Of a stretch of 64,000 nucleotides of DNA, positions 26,501 to 38,500 are shown in pieces. The stretch is from Asterella californica. Lineage: Eukaryota > Streptophyta > Marchantiopsida > Marchantiales > Aytoniaceae. Both the position numbers and the translations under genes were made by a program. The DNA lies in contig JAYKYS010000004.1 of the NCBI GenBank assembly GCA_036924285.1, positions 1,178,001 to 1,242,000 on the forward strand. The letters are read 5' to 3'. The notes under the pieces were generated by a model. It saw only the letters and a program-made list of their open reading frames with translations, did no database searches and had not been told where the DNA came from. Every line of letters starts with the position of its first letter. Within the stretch, counting starts at the first letter, position 1.

Positions 26501-29500
26501 TCTTCTGTCCGGCCCATAGCAGCCATTCCTTCTTCTTCCCAAACTTAGGAGAGAGTCGTGAGAAGACTTGCTAGCAGAATCTGGAGAGAATGGTCGAGGG
26601 TCATGTCTTCCCACCGAGCAGCAAGCTTCTTCTGAGTGTGTATGAGAGGTGAGAAGTCAGAAGAACAGAGTGCAATTGTCTTGAGTCTATTGTGAGGATA
26701 GATTGCGCGTAGGAAGACGAAGACAGGTGAGACCAGTGAAGGGAAGCCTGACTTCGGGAGGTCTTCCGAGAAAGACATTGAATCGGAAACTGTCCCGGGT
26801 GTCTTCCCAGAGACCACTGTCACCGCAGGAGCCCGCAACCATCTTCCGAACCTGTTATGCACTTTATGTTTCGCGAATCTTGTATCTTCTGATAGGAAGT
26901 AGGATGTAACGCAAGGTGGGTTGTCTACTTGGTAATCCATGCGAGGCCTTGCTTAGATAGGATTGTTTATATATAGCTCGGAAGACGAGAGCTATCTAGG
27001 AAGTACTGTTAGAATCCCGGAAGACGGAGTAGCTGTCTTCTGGAAGACTAGTTTCGTCTTCTGAGAAGTAGAAGCTAGACTGTGGGCACTTGGGAAGGCC
27101 TGAGCCTTCAGCTCATAGTAGGTGCTTGTGGCTTAGTGCAACAGATCTTCCAGTATGACGATGCATCCTCGAGGGTTGGTGTTATCAGCAACGGAGTTGG
27201 CCGAGGCCACACCCTTCCTCAAGGAGTTGGGTCTCGATTTCTTCCTATGGGATTGGAACCTCGTAGACCAGGGACTTCTGGAGGAGGTGTGGGTAGCGTT
27301 ACCACCTCACAACCGTGTACCTGCGAAGGCAAGAGTAGCTCGAGGAAGACAATCTTCCTGGACTGAAGATTGGTGACGCAAGGCTTTCCACAGGTCAGAA
27401 TCCGAGGACCGAGGGTATTGGTTTGAGAAGAAGATTTTGCCCAGGGTCGTGAGTGCGTGGCATGTGCCTGGGAGCACCACTTGTCTCTTCGTGGAAGACA
27501 AGCAGGGTAGGAATGGGTGGAAGATCGAATCTTACCAGGAGCCGAAGAAGCGACTTCTGGCGAAGCTGTTTCTGCACCTCTTTCCCAAGGGGAAAGCGCA
27601 GAAGATGAGGTACATGGGAGATCAGGACGTAGAGTTCTTGGAAGCATTGTGGGATAAAAGAGTGCCCATATACTGGGACGCATACGTCCACAACTATGTA
27701 CAGTCAGAGCTAGCGTACTTGGGTACCCCGGCGGGAGGACACTTGACATCTTTCCTCTGCTACCTGTACGTAGCCATGGGGGATCTTAGGAGAGATCAGC
27801 TGGCGGAGTATGGACCAACAGGGCAACAAGAGGTGAAGGAGGAGACCTCGGAAGACAATGACCGAGCAGCAGCCGCAACTCCCCCTCCCACTCTGATGCC
27901 ACAGCTGAGGCCCGGCTCTCACCAGAAGACGCTTTTGGTGAGAGAAGACGAGTCTAGTGGGTCAGAAGACGCCACGCCACCGAGGAAGATGGGTCCTAGA
28001 AGTGTACCTAGGAAGCCCACCTCCCTCATTCATTCAGGATCGGAGTCCGACTCGGAAGAAGAACTGCTGAGTACCCGATCGAAGCAGAAGACCGCTTCTG
28101 CAACACCTGGGAGTCTTCCGAAGACTCCAGAAGACAAGAGATACTCCTACTGCGATGCGGGGAAGCGCAGTGAAGAGAACCTCTCCTGCCATGAGGGATC
28201 TTCTACCCCGGAAGATGAGAAGAGTAGCTTCTTCTCGTGCGCAGAAGATGAAGACCATTGTGGTGGAAGAGGCATCCTTGCCTCTGGAAGACAAGGTCGA
28301 CACCTCAGAGCGAGTAGTGGAGATGAACTTGTCTTCCGCAAGAAGAAGACTGGAAGAGTTCAGCGCCTTTTTCCACAAGGAGATCCAGCCAGCTATGGAG
28401 TTGTTGGAGAAGAGAGCAAAGGCACAGGAGAGACCCTTGCAACCTGGATTCGGTCTGCGCACCTTGCTGCGACAGGAAGAAGGTCAGAAGAAGACGGAGT
28501 CGCTGGAAGCTAGTCTACGCACCACGGAGAAGCTCGCATCCAGATACAAGGCGGAAGCAGCCGCTTCTGCCAAGGAGCTGGTGTAACTTCGGAAGAGCAA
28601 CCAGGAGGTGCAGGCGCGTGTACAGCAGCACGATCAGGAGGTCCTCCGAGTGCGGGAGAAGATCACCGCCCTCGCAGAGGAGAAGATGACATGAGCGAAG
28701 CAGCAAGAAGCCGCAGAAGCGCGAGTTGCAGTCGAGAAGACGCAGCAGGAAGCAGCGGAGGCTCGTGCACAAGAGATGCTAGCACAGTCGGTGGAAGCGA
28801 TTCGGAAGAAGTTCAACTTCACCGCGGGTAGGAAGTTACTTACCTTGGCTAGAGGATGGGACAGCGAGTCCAAGACAATGTTGGTGGAATGCAGGGAGAG
28901 CATGTTCAGATACTTGGATCGGCAGATAGAGAAAGTGAAGACACTTTATGGTCTTCCTTCGCTTCCGATACCTGCAACTGCATCTTCTCAAGCTCCAGCA
29001 CCATCTACTGGATCCGGAATGGAGAAGGAGGAGTTCGATCTCGCTGTGCATTTGGTAGTGACAGCATTGGAAGCCGAGAAGACTCCGGAAGACGTCCCGG
29101 AAGACAAGATGTCTTCTGGAAGACAGGAAGACGAGCTGTCTTCCCAGGTATTCCGCGTGGAGGAAGCGACTTCTCCGGACGCCATGGTCCTTAATACCGA
29201 GCTGATGCTCCAGAAGAGCGAAGAAGCACCGGTGTAGTGACGCAGGATTACTCCTTTTGCCCATTTAGTATACAAGATATCGTTCCCACAGAGGATTTGC
29301 ACAAGTAACGCTGCTCTAAGTTCTAAGATCTGTTCAAACACACAAACACACGGGTTTTGCCTAGAAATCCCGTCTTCTCACAAAACAACGCGTCTTCCAG
29401 ACACTCCAAAAGGTGCCTTGGAACTAAACAACCAACTACTAACTAAAATATCACACAACTATTCACAGAGAATCTCGGGAAGACGATCTTCTTGCTTCCA

Positions 29501-32500
29501 GGTCACTTCTTCCGGTCTTCTCGATACCGTCTTCCCGAAGCGATTCTCGTCTTCTGGGGGTTCAGCTCGTCTTCTCACACCTCCAGAAGATTGTCCTGCT
29601 TCGCAGAAGTCGACTAGCACGGCTGTTACACCTTACTCTCGCACTCACATTCCAACGGGTTAGATCAATCACATGGTGTATACCCCCTGTAGTCTTCCCA
29701 GGCTTTTGCCTACGGAACTAGTCTTCCTGCAGCACTACAACGACATTCACCTTCACGGAAGCTCAATAGAAGTTTCGGAAGCTCACTAGAAGAAGGTAAG
29801 AAGATGGAGAAGATGAGAGAAGATGGGGAAGAAGAGAAAATCCAAACAAGACAAAACAAGATGAAAAGAAGAAATTAAGTTTCCGACAAGCTTCTAGTCC
29901 GATCTTGACTAACAAGCCATCCCTGCTTGTAATAGTTTAGGGAGGAAGACAACAAACATGTGTACAGTCGCACCGTCTTCTACTCGAGGATGTCGTCTTC
30001 TGCTGTGAGAAGAAGGCTTCTTTCTTCTTCACTTCGCTGCTTTGACTACTCTGTCTTCTGGGATCCCTTACCCAAAGACCGTTCGTATGTAGATCCCAAG
30101 TGCTCTACTGAACGAGCCAAGCTACACTTCCACAACTGCTGACAATCACCGCCACTCAAGAAGAACACTTCTCATGCACAATTGGGAGCGAATTCAATAC
30201 AATCCACCACCCAGAAGACAAGAACAAAGCTTCTGCACTCAAATCCACAATCCATTCTCCGAGAAGAAGTCACAATGACATTGGGAAGCTCTCTCCCTCT
30301 ACTTCCTGCGTCTACTCCTCGACACACCAGTCTAGTCAACAGGACTGCACGAGGATGCCGTTCCCTGTTCCTAGACTGTCCACTACCTCTATCTACATCT
30401 TCGAACCACTGCTGGTACGAGCATGCAGACCCCTCATGTGTATTCCAAGACTATTCGTATGTTTCCAACAACGGGTGTAGGGTGCGAAGAACTGTCTATC
30501 CTGTGTCTCTGCTCTAATGTGTCTCGTCTGCCTGCACCATAGAATCGGTGTGTGTGCAGTAGCTACAGAACTCTATCTCCTACTCTTCGATCCTACTTAT
30601 GTCGCTGCCATGAGAACCAGGAGAGACGACCACCAGGGAGATAGAGGCACTGACAGGAGGTTGTCACCCCACATGCAAGCGGTTCCCCTTCCTAATTAGC
30701 CATCCACCTTGTTGCTCCTACGCTACCTATGCTGCCACATGGTGTCCTAACTATTTTTACATGAAAAACTGCCACCCTTAAGATAGCATGTTTGGTCCTA
30801 CTAAATCTGGAAGTGTGTCACTTCGGTTGCTGTCTACTCTGATTGCTCCGTGGCAATCCCTACCTGATCTGCTCCTATCGGAGCTACTATCTCGGCTTCT
30901 GATGGGCTGGGAAGCCCTGCACTTACCTCGGGTGTCACTGTCATTTAAAGAGTCAAGCAGGAGCAAATAAGCCACCACCTCATGGCTCCTGTTTCAATTG
31001 TGGTAGTACAGATCATTGGTCACCCAACTGCCCACATCCGAAGAAACAGCTGGGCTATGTAGCACTTTGTGCTGTGAAGCCTTGGTTTTTCGTTTTGTTA
31101 ATTAATTGATTAGTTGTAAAGTAAATAAGAAGAATAGATGATAGAAGATAAACGATATGAGTAGAATAGTGTTAATTAGAAGTTTAGTGAAGAATCTCAG
31201 TTCAGGAGGAATTTATCGAATCTATGGAGACACTGAAAGATGATTTCCTCATAGATGAATTCCTCGGACGAAGAGCTTCCTCCGATGTCGCGCTCTTCAA
31301 CTCCTCGACCTTCGCTTGGGTCTCCTTCTGTGCCATGAGGAGAGCTTTGCGTAAGTTTTCTTTCTCCTCTTTCCAGTTACCTCGGCCGAAGTGCATCGTC
31401 TGTACCAACTCCGCTAGGTTCAGCTTCCGACCGATCACTTCCTCGTATGTCCCGCGGTTTCCTTCTAAGCTGTACAGCAGTGATGCGACTACATCCTGGG
31501 TGTACTTCGCCGAAGAAGTAAGCTGCTCTATCTCTCCTATCGTCGATAGAGAAAGAGTAGTCTTCGGTGTAGTGTCTACACTCTTCTCTGTCCGAGGAGT
31601 GTCTCCTTCATCAGCTTCCTCAGTCGCTTCTTCGTCAGCTGGTTCATCGTCGGCGCGGATTGTCTTCGTCATCCTCATCTTCTTTCTCGACTTCTGCACA
31701 GACCTCGGCGTTTCTTCCAACGGTTTCTTCCTTCCACTTCTGCGGATCGGAGGAGATACTTCGGCCACATCTTCGTCTTCGGCCAGAGCCACCTCTTCGG
31801 TCACCTTCTCTGGAGCTGGTGTTGAAGTCGATGCCTCCTGTCTCTTCACTGTCTCCACTGCTACTTTCGGTTGCTTCTCCTTCGACCTCGACTTCGTCGA
31901 AGAACTTCTCGAGTTGTACGTCTCGTGCTGGAGTCTGTACCACCTGAAATTCATCTTCCTCAGCAGCTGCGGTAAAGCCTAACTTCCTCTACGTTTCGGT
32001 CGACAGCAGTCCCATCCCCATGTAGAACACCGAGACAAACGGTCCTATGTACACCAAGTCGTTCTCATTCCAAAGCTTCAGCACATGACGATGAAAGATT
32101 CTCGCCCAATGTGCTCTTCTTCCGGCGAAGAGCTGCTCGATGAAATTGATTTGCCAATTCGACATGTATGTCGTTTTTCTTGACCTGAAGATCGTCATAA
32201 TCGCATCGGCTACTTCTCTCTTCTTCAGATCGCAGTAATCGCTCGTTCGGTAGCCGTTCCTCCCTTGAGGTAATTCGCTGAAAAGATTTGGGAAGTTCTT
32301 CACTGCTTCGGACGAAGCAGCGGCAGATGTGGTATCAAAAAGAAGGTCACCTTTCTGACCTGCATCGTCAGTTCCCAAGAACCGGACCAGTGAGCTTCGG
32401 TCCAGTTACAAGGTCGCCCATAGTGATCATCGGCCGGATGCTGCTTGCAGACCTTCAACTCGTGCACCAATTTGGAAGAGACCATCCCCCACCAAGGAAG

Positions 32501-35500
32501 TAAGAGGAATGCTAATCCCATCTCCTCGAGCTCCTTGTCTTAGCGGCGAAGAGCCGCTCGATTAACTTCAAAGGATCGGAGCCTCGACGCCTTAGCCGTC
32601 TGCATCCCTCGCATCCCTAGGATCACTGCAACGATCTTCGCCGCAAACGGATTCTTCGTCGCAATCCCTTCCTCGCCCGTAATCGAGTTTTTTCTCTCAA
32701 ATTGGCTTCCTCGTCAGTCACTGATGTACTTCGACACTCGAAAAATGCGGCTCGCTGCGCTCCTGCTATCGCTTGCTCTGGGAATAGTAAAACAGTAAAG
32801 TAAATGACTTTGTTACCTGGCTTATATCCTGCGATAGGTTTTCCCGCACGTGCTGAAGTTAGGGTTTTCCTCTTGACGACTGACGACTGACATTCTTCAG
32901 TCTGCTGTAACTTCGTCATTCGGTCTCCGATTGCCTCGCACAACATATCGTTAGAAAGCTCTTCGCCCGAGGAATTCATCTATGAGGAAATCATCTTTCA
33001 GTGTCTCCATAGATTCGATAAATTCCTCCAGAACTGAGATTCTTCACTAAACTTCTAATTAACACTATTCTACTCATATCGTTTATCTTCTATCATCTAT
33101 TCTTCTTATTTACTTTACAACTAATCAATTAATTAACAAAACGAAAAACCAAGGCTTCACATACTCCCCCTCTCAATTGTGAAGCGACTCCGCGAACACT
33201 TAAGAGTAGTATCTCTTGATTCTCCACCCATTGACTCGGTTGGCTAACGTTCCATCGAGTTCTTCCAACTGAACCGAACTATTACTATAACGACGCGTTA
33301 CTTTGTAAGGGCCCATCCAACGTAAGTGTAACTTCCCTGGAAATTTGGTGTACCTATTGTCATACATCAGTACTAAATCACCATCCTTGATGTCCACTTT
33401 GCGGATCTTCTTATCGTGCTTCTCTTTCCGCTTCATTTGAATGATTTCCGTTAGTCGTTTAGACTCTTCACGGTCTTCCTCAAGTGTCATCAGACTCTTG
33501 AGTCGTAACAGTTGACTCTCCTCCACTGACAATCTATCTTCAGACAAGATTCTGTAAGTGGGTACATCAAATTCAACTCGCATGATCGGTGTCATGCCAT
33601 ATGTTAGGAAAAAGGGTGTTTGTCGAGTTGTGATCTTTTCTGCATTCCGAAATGCCCATAAGACAACCGGTAACTTTGTATCCCATCATATGCATGATTC
33701 ACTGTCACCTTGTTCAGAATCTTGCACAACACTCCATTAGACTTCTCAGTCAATCCATTAGCTTTTGGGTTGTACGGTGTTGTCTTCCGGTGTTTTATGC
33801 CAAAGTATTCTCTCATTTCTTCTATCATCTTGTTCAAAAAATGTGTACCTCTGTCACTCACCAACTCCAGTGGGCATCCATAACGAGTAATTATCTGTGT
33901 GTACAGAAACTCAGCCACAGTGGCTGCGTCGTCTTTCTTGGTAGCTGCTGCTTCAACCATCTTCGTTGCATAATCAGTAGCTATCAGTATGTACCTTCTT
34001 CTAGTGCGGCGTGTTGCAGGTTGTATGGGTCCTACAAAATCAATCCCCCACTTCTCGAATGGTGCTAATGGAAGTATCGGATGTAACGACCACTGAGTGG
34101 TTGACGTAGGCTTACCCACTCGTTGACAGTTATCACACTTCTTGATGATCTCATGAACATCTTTGTACATCGTCGGCCACCAGTATCCAGCTGAGAGAAT
34201 CTTCTTCACAGTGTTCCTCAGTGCATAGTGTCCGCCTTCAGGTTCCGAGTCTAGTGCTCTCACCACTTGTGATATCTCATGCACTTCCAGACATCTTCGA
34301 AGTTCTTCATCAGGCCCTCTTTTGAACAGTATCCCATTCTTCAATTCGTAAGGTCCCGCCTGATGTATGAAGACAGTTCGCTATTCAGCATCCATTTCTT
34401 CTGGGCACTGCAAAGTCTGTAAATATCTGTACAGATCATAGTACTTCGTAGCAGGTGCTACTGTCAGCTGAAACAATTCCTCATCTGGAAAATCATCTGC
34501 CACTGTATCCACTCGTTCTCCCGTTCTCAGTCGAGACAAGTAATCAGCATTCTCATGGTGAATTCCTTGTCTGGTCTGAACTGTGAACGTAAACTCTTGA
34601 AGTAACAACATCCATCTTGCTATCCGCCCTGACAAGTCTGACTTCTGTACTAGATGCTTTAACGCATAATGATCCACATGAAAAACAAACTCATAACCGA
34701 GGAGGTAATGTCTAAACTTCTTTACTGAGTACACCATTCCCAACGCTTCACGTTCAGTAGTGGTGTAGTTCTTTTCTGCTGCTGAAAGTTGTCTACTCGC
34801 ATAGTAGATTGGGTGGTCTCTCTTTTCATCATCTTTCTGACTGAGCACCACTCCAATAGCAAACGCAGAAGTGTCTACATACACTTGAAAAGGTCTCTCC
34901 CAGTCTGGTGGTCGCATGACAGGTGCTTCTGCCAACTTCTTCTTCAGCGTCTCAAACGCCTCATGCTGTTTCTCGTGCCAATGGTACTCTGTCGTCTTCT
35001 TCAGCAATTATGTCAGTGGCGCAGCAAGTATGGCGTAGTCTTTGATGAACCTTCTGTAATATCCAACATGTCCTAGGAAGGCTCTCAACTCGCTGATGTC
35101 AGTAGGGGTTGCAGGGAGAGTATTACTCGAACTTTCTCTACATCTACTTCTATGCCTCGACTTGATACTCTATGTCCAAGAAGTATTCCTTCAGTCATTA
35201 CGAAAAAGCACTTCTCAGGATGTAATGCAAGTCTGGCTTCCCTACACTTCTGAAAGGTTTTGGCTAAACACGCTGCATGTTCTTCACGTGTGCCAAAAAC
35301 ACAAAAATCATCTCTAAAAATCTCTAAAAATTTTCGCAAATAATCTTGAAAGATTGAGGTCATCATCCTCTGAAAGGTAGCTGGTGCATTGCATAGTCCA
35401 AAAGGCATCTTGTGATAAGCATAAGTGCCCCAATCTGTAGTAAAGATAGTCTTGTCCTTATCTTGCTCTCTAATGGACACTTGGTTGTACCCTGAAAACC

Positions 35501-38500
35501 CATCTCGAAAATTGTAACATTCCTTTCCAGATACATGATCCAAAATGGTATCAGTAAAAGATAAAGGGTGATGGTCTTTCTTTGTTGCTGCATTAAGCTT
35601 TCTGAAATCTTGACACTCTTATCTTTCCTGTTTGCTTCTTAGGCACCACTACTATGGGCGCTACACATTCGCTGCTTAACACAGGAAAAATAATACCTGC
35701 CTTCAAGTACTTATCTATCTCGTCTTTAACCATCAAAGAGTATTTTGGGTTGAGTCGGTACTGCCTCTGTCGTACAAGTACTGATCCTTCAATGAGGTCG
35801 ATACGATGTTCTCCCCACTGTGCAGGTATCCCCTTCATGTCCTCCACAGTCCAAGCGAAGACATCTTGGTAATGGATCAGCATCTGACGATACACTTCCA
35901 ACTCTTCTCCTTGTACCACAACAGAAATCTTTAGGCTCTTACCTTCGCTTATTAGTAGGTCTTGGGATGCTCCTGGAAGGACTATACCATCTGTATGACT
36001 GGTCTCTGCACTCCCGTGACCTAGCTGTGATTGCTATTCGGCCTCGTTCATATCTTCTTCTTCATCAATTTCATAGCACTGTAGATATTTGACCATCGAA
36101 TAAGGGTCTCCTTTCCTTTCTCCTGCGCTGCTTGTTGATGAATCAGATCTTGAAGTGTAACCCTCATCAGTCGACTCTGTTTCGCCCTGATGTGTTATCT
36201 TCTTCCAGGAAACCATCACAGCCTTATCAGTTGGTTTCTGTGGATCCTTGAACTGTAAACGGTGCCGGTACCAATCTGTTAGTACCTTGGCACCATACAA
36301 CCATGGCCTCCCAATCAAAATTCGATAACTAGACTCAACCAAAGGGCACAGCACAACATAAGTAAGTTTAAAAGAAATTCCGCGTATTAAGGTGGGGATG
36401 TTGCGCAGTAGCCCAAGTGGTCGTCTTCTCGTTTGATCTGCCAGCCGTAACACCCGCTGAGTTTCTTCAAACTTGCTGAAACCCAACGCGTGTGCCGTGT
36501 CTTCTGTCATTATGTTGACTCCTGATCCGGAGTCAATTGGCACTTTCCTAATTACACAACCTGCAACCTCCACTTCCACTTCTGGAGATCCCAGGTCTTC
36601 TGCCTCGATGTGAAACAGAGAAGCTAACTTTGATCTTCTTACTTTAGTGGGTTTCTTCAGTGCTTGAAGTAACAGTTTTCTATAAATTTTGTTATCTTCA
36701 ATCAGCTGTTTGAAACTTATATTAGCCTTCTGTGTTTCTAGATCAGCTACCACATCATAGTGTGGTACTGCCACAGGTTCTTTCTTCACAGCTTCGGGTC
36801 GACTGTGCTTCTTCGGAACCTCCTCGTTCTTGGTCGCAGTCCTGTCTTCAGCGGCCGAAGTACGGAAAATCTTGGGTGCGGATGAAGTTGATCGTTCTGG
36901 AACTTCGGCCGAAGTGGTATCAGCTTCCTTTGCTGAGGTTCCTGCTCGTAGCAACTCCTTCTTCAGGAGTTCGCGGACTTCGTCCGTAATGTCAACTGGT
37001 AGTCTCGGAGGATCTACGCTCTTCAGTAGTTCTTCTTCCTCTTCTTCGGTATCCTCCTCAACTATCTTTTTCTTGGCTTTCTCCTTTGCCTTCTTCTGCT
37101 TCTTCAACTCTTTCTTCGATTGAGTTTTTAGAGCTGCTTCTTCTGCCTTCCTCTTAGTCTTGAAAGAGCTTCTGGTGTCCACTTTGCAAACCCAAGTTTC
37201 TTTTGGTGGCCATCCTTCATCTCCAGCGGCTTTCCATTCTTCCAAGTCCACCTTGTGCAGTTGTGCTTCCGCAGGACGGTCTGTTTTGGGATCAAAGCGA
37301 ACCCCTCTCTTCTCTGCGCGTGGGTTAGTACAATTTGCTATGGCATGTCCTGGTTGATGACACCTTCCACAAAGTGCTACATATCCCATCGATTTCTTTG
37401 GGTGAGGGCAGTTTGGTGACCAATGTTCGAAACTGCCACAATTAAAACAAGACCCATGGGGTGGTGGTTTATTTGCTCCTGGCGGACTCATCAAACGTTT
37501 TTGAGATACATTCAAGGCCCTCTCTTTTGGTGCAAACCTTTGAATTGGTATGGGTTGAATTGGGGTAATTGCTGGCTGTGGTGGGGGTGGATTCATTTGT
37601 ACTCCATATACTTCGTCCGGAGTTTCCACAAAGAATGAGCTATAATATGATTCGAATGCTGGTGCTCATTCAAGTGATTGTGCCTGAAATGTTCTGTTGT
37701 TCTTACATTCCGTATTAGCATGTCCTGATTTACCGCATGTCGTACACCATAAGCTGGAACGGGATGTAGCAGGTGATTTTCTCCCTTCAGGAGATCGTAC
37801 CATCTGCACTTTCAGGTATGCAAACCCTTTAATCATCTCCTCCATAAGTTGATTACTATCCCCTCTTGCCTTGTCCTTCTTTTCCTTCGAGCTTTTCTTT
37901 TCCTTAGACGAAGAACTGCGTTTCATTCTTCGTTCTTCTTCGCTCGAAGAAGATGAGCTCGCCGATGAAGACTCTTCGGCTTCGGCCGAAGAAGACTCAT
38001 CGTCAGAAGATTCGTCGGAGGAAGAGGGTTCTCTGCGACTCTTCTTATGCTTCTTCCTTCGAGTCGATTTCCCTTCCTTCTTCTCCTTCTTTTCTTTCTT
38101 CCCTTCCTTCTTCTCTTTTATCCATCCTCCTTTACTTCCGAGTGTGGATGCTTCAAATGCTTCTGCTGAAGCAACAACCTCTTCAATGGCGTCCATCTTT
38201 CCTCGACGACACCAAATCTCCATTTCAATCGGTAAGCCTGTAACTAGCCATTCTGTGGCTTGATCCATAGAGTATGGGTTGACTGTACCCATCCTCGGGA
38301 TTCTGTCCAGTAGATTATAAAATCTTTGGACATAATCTTTTAGGCTCTCTTTCTTCCCTCTGACCAGTCTGGTCAGCTTTCCCAAAACTTGACGATTGTA
38401 CCCAATTTCCCGGAATCGCTCTAAGAACTTTGTCTTCAGCTTGTCCCAAGTATCGATGTCTCCTGGTATTCTATTTGCATGATTGTACCAGCTGCGTGCT

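Noticed and set aside
37666..37668. In-frame TGA in copy B gag as a second readthrough site
   Set aside because: The context lacks the UAG-CAR-YYA pattern, and a simple Trp-to-stop change explains it.
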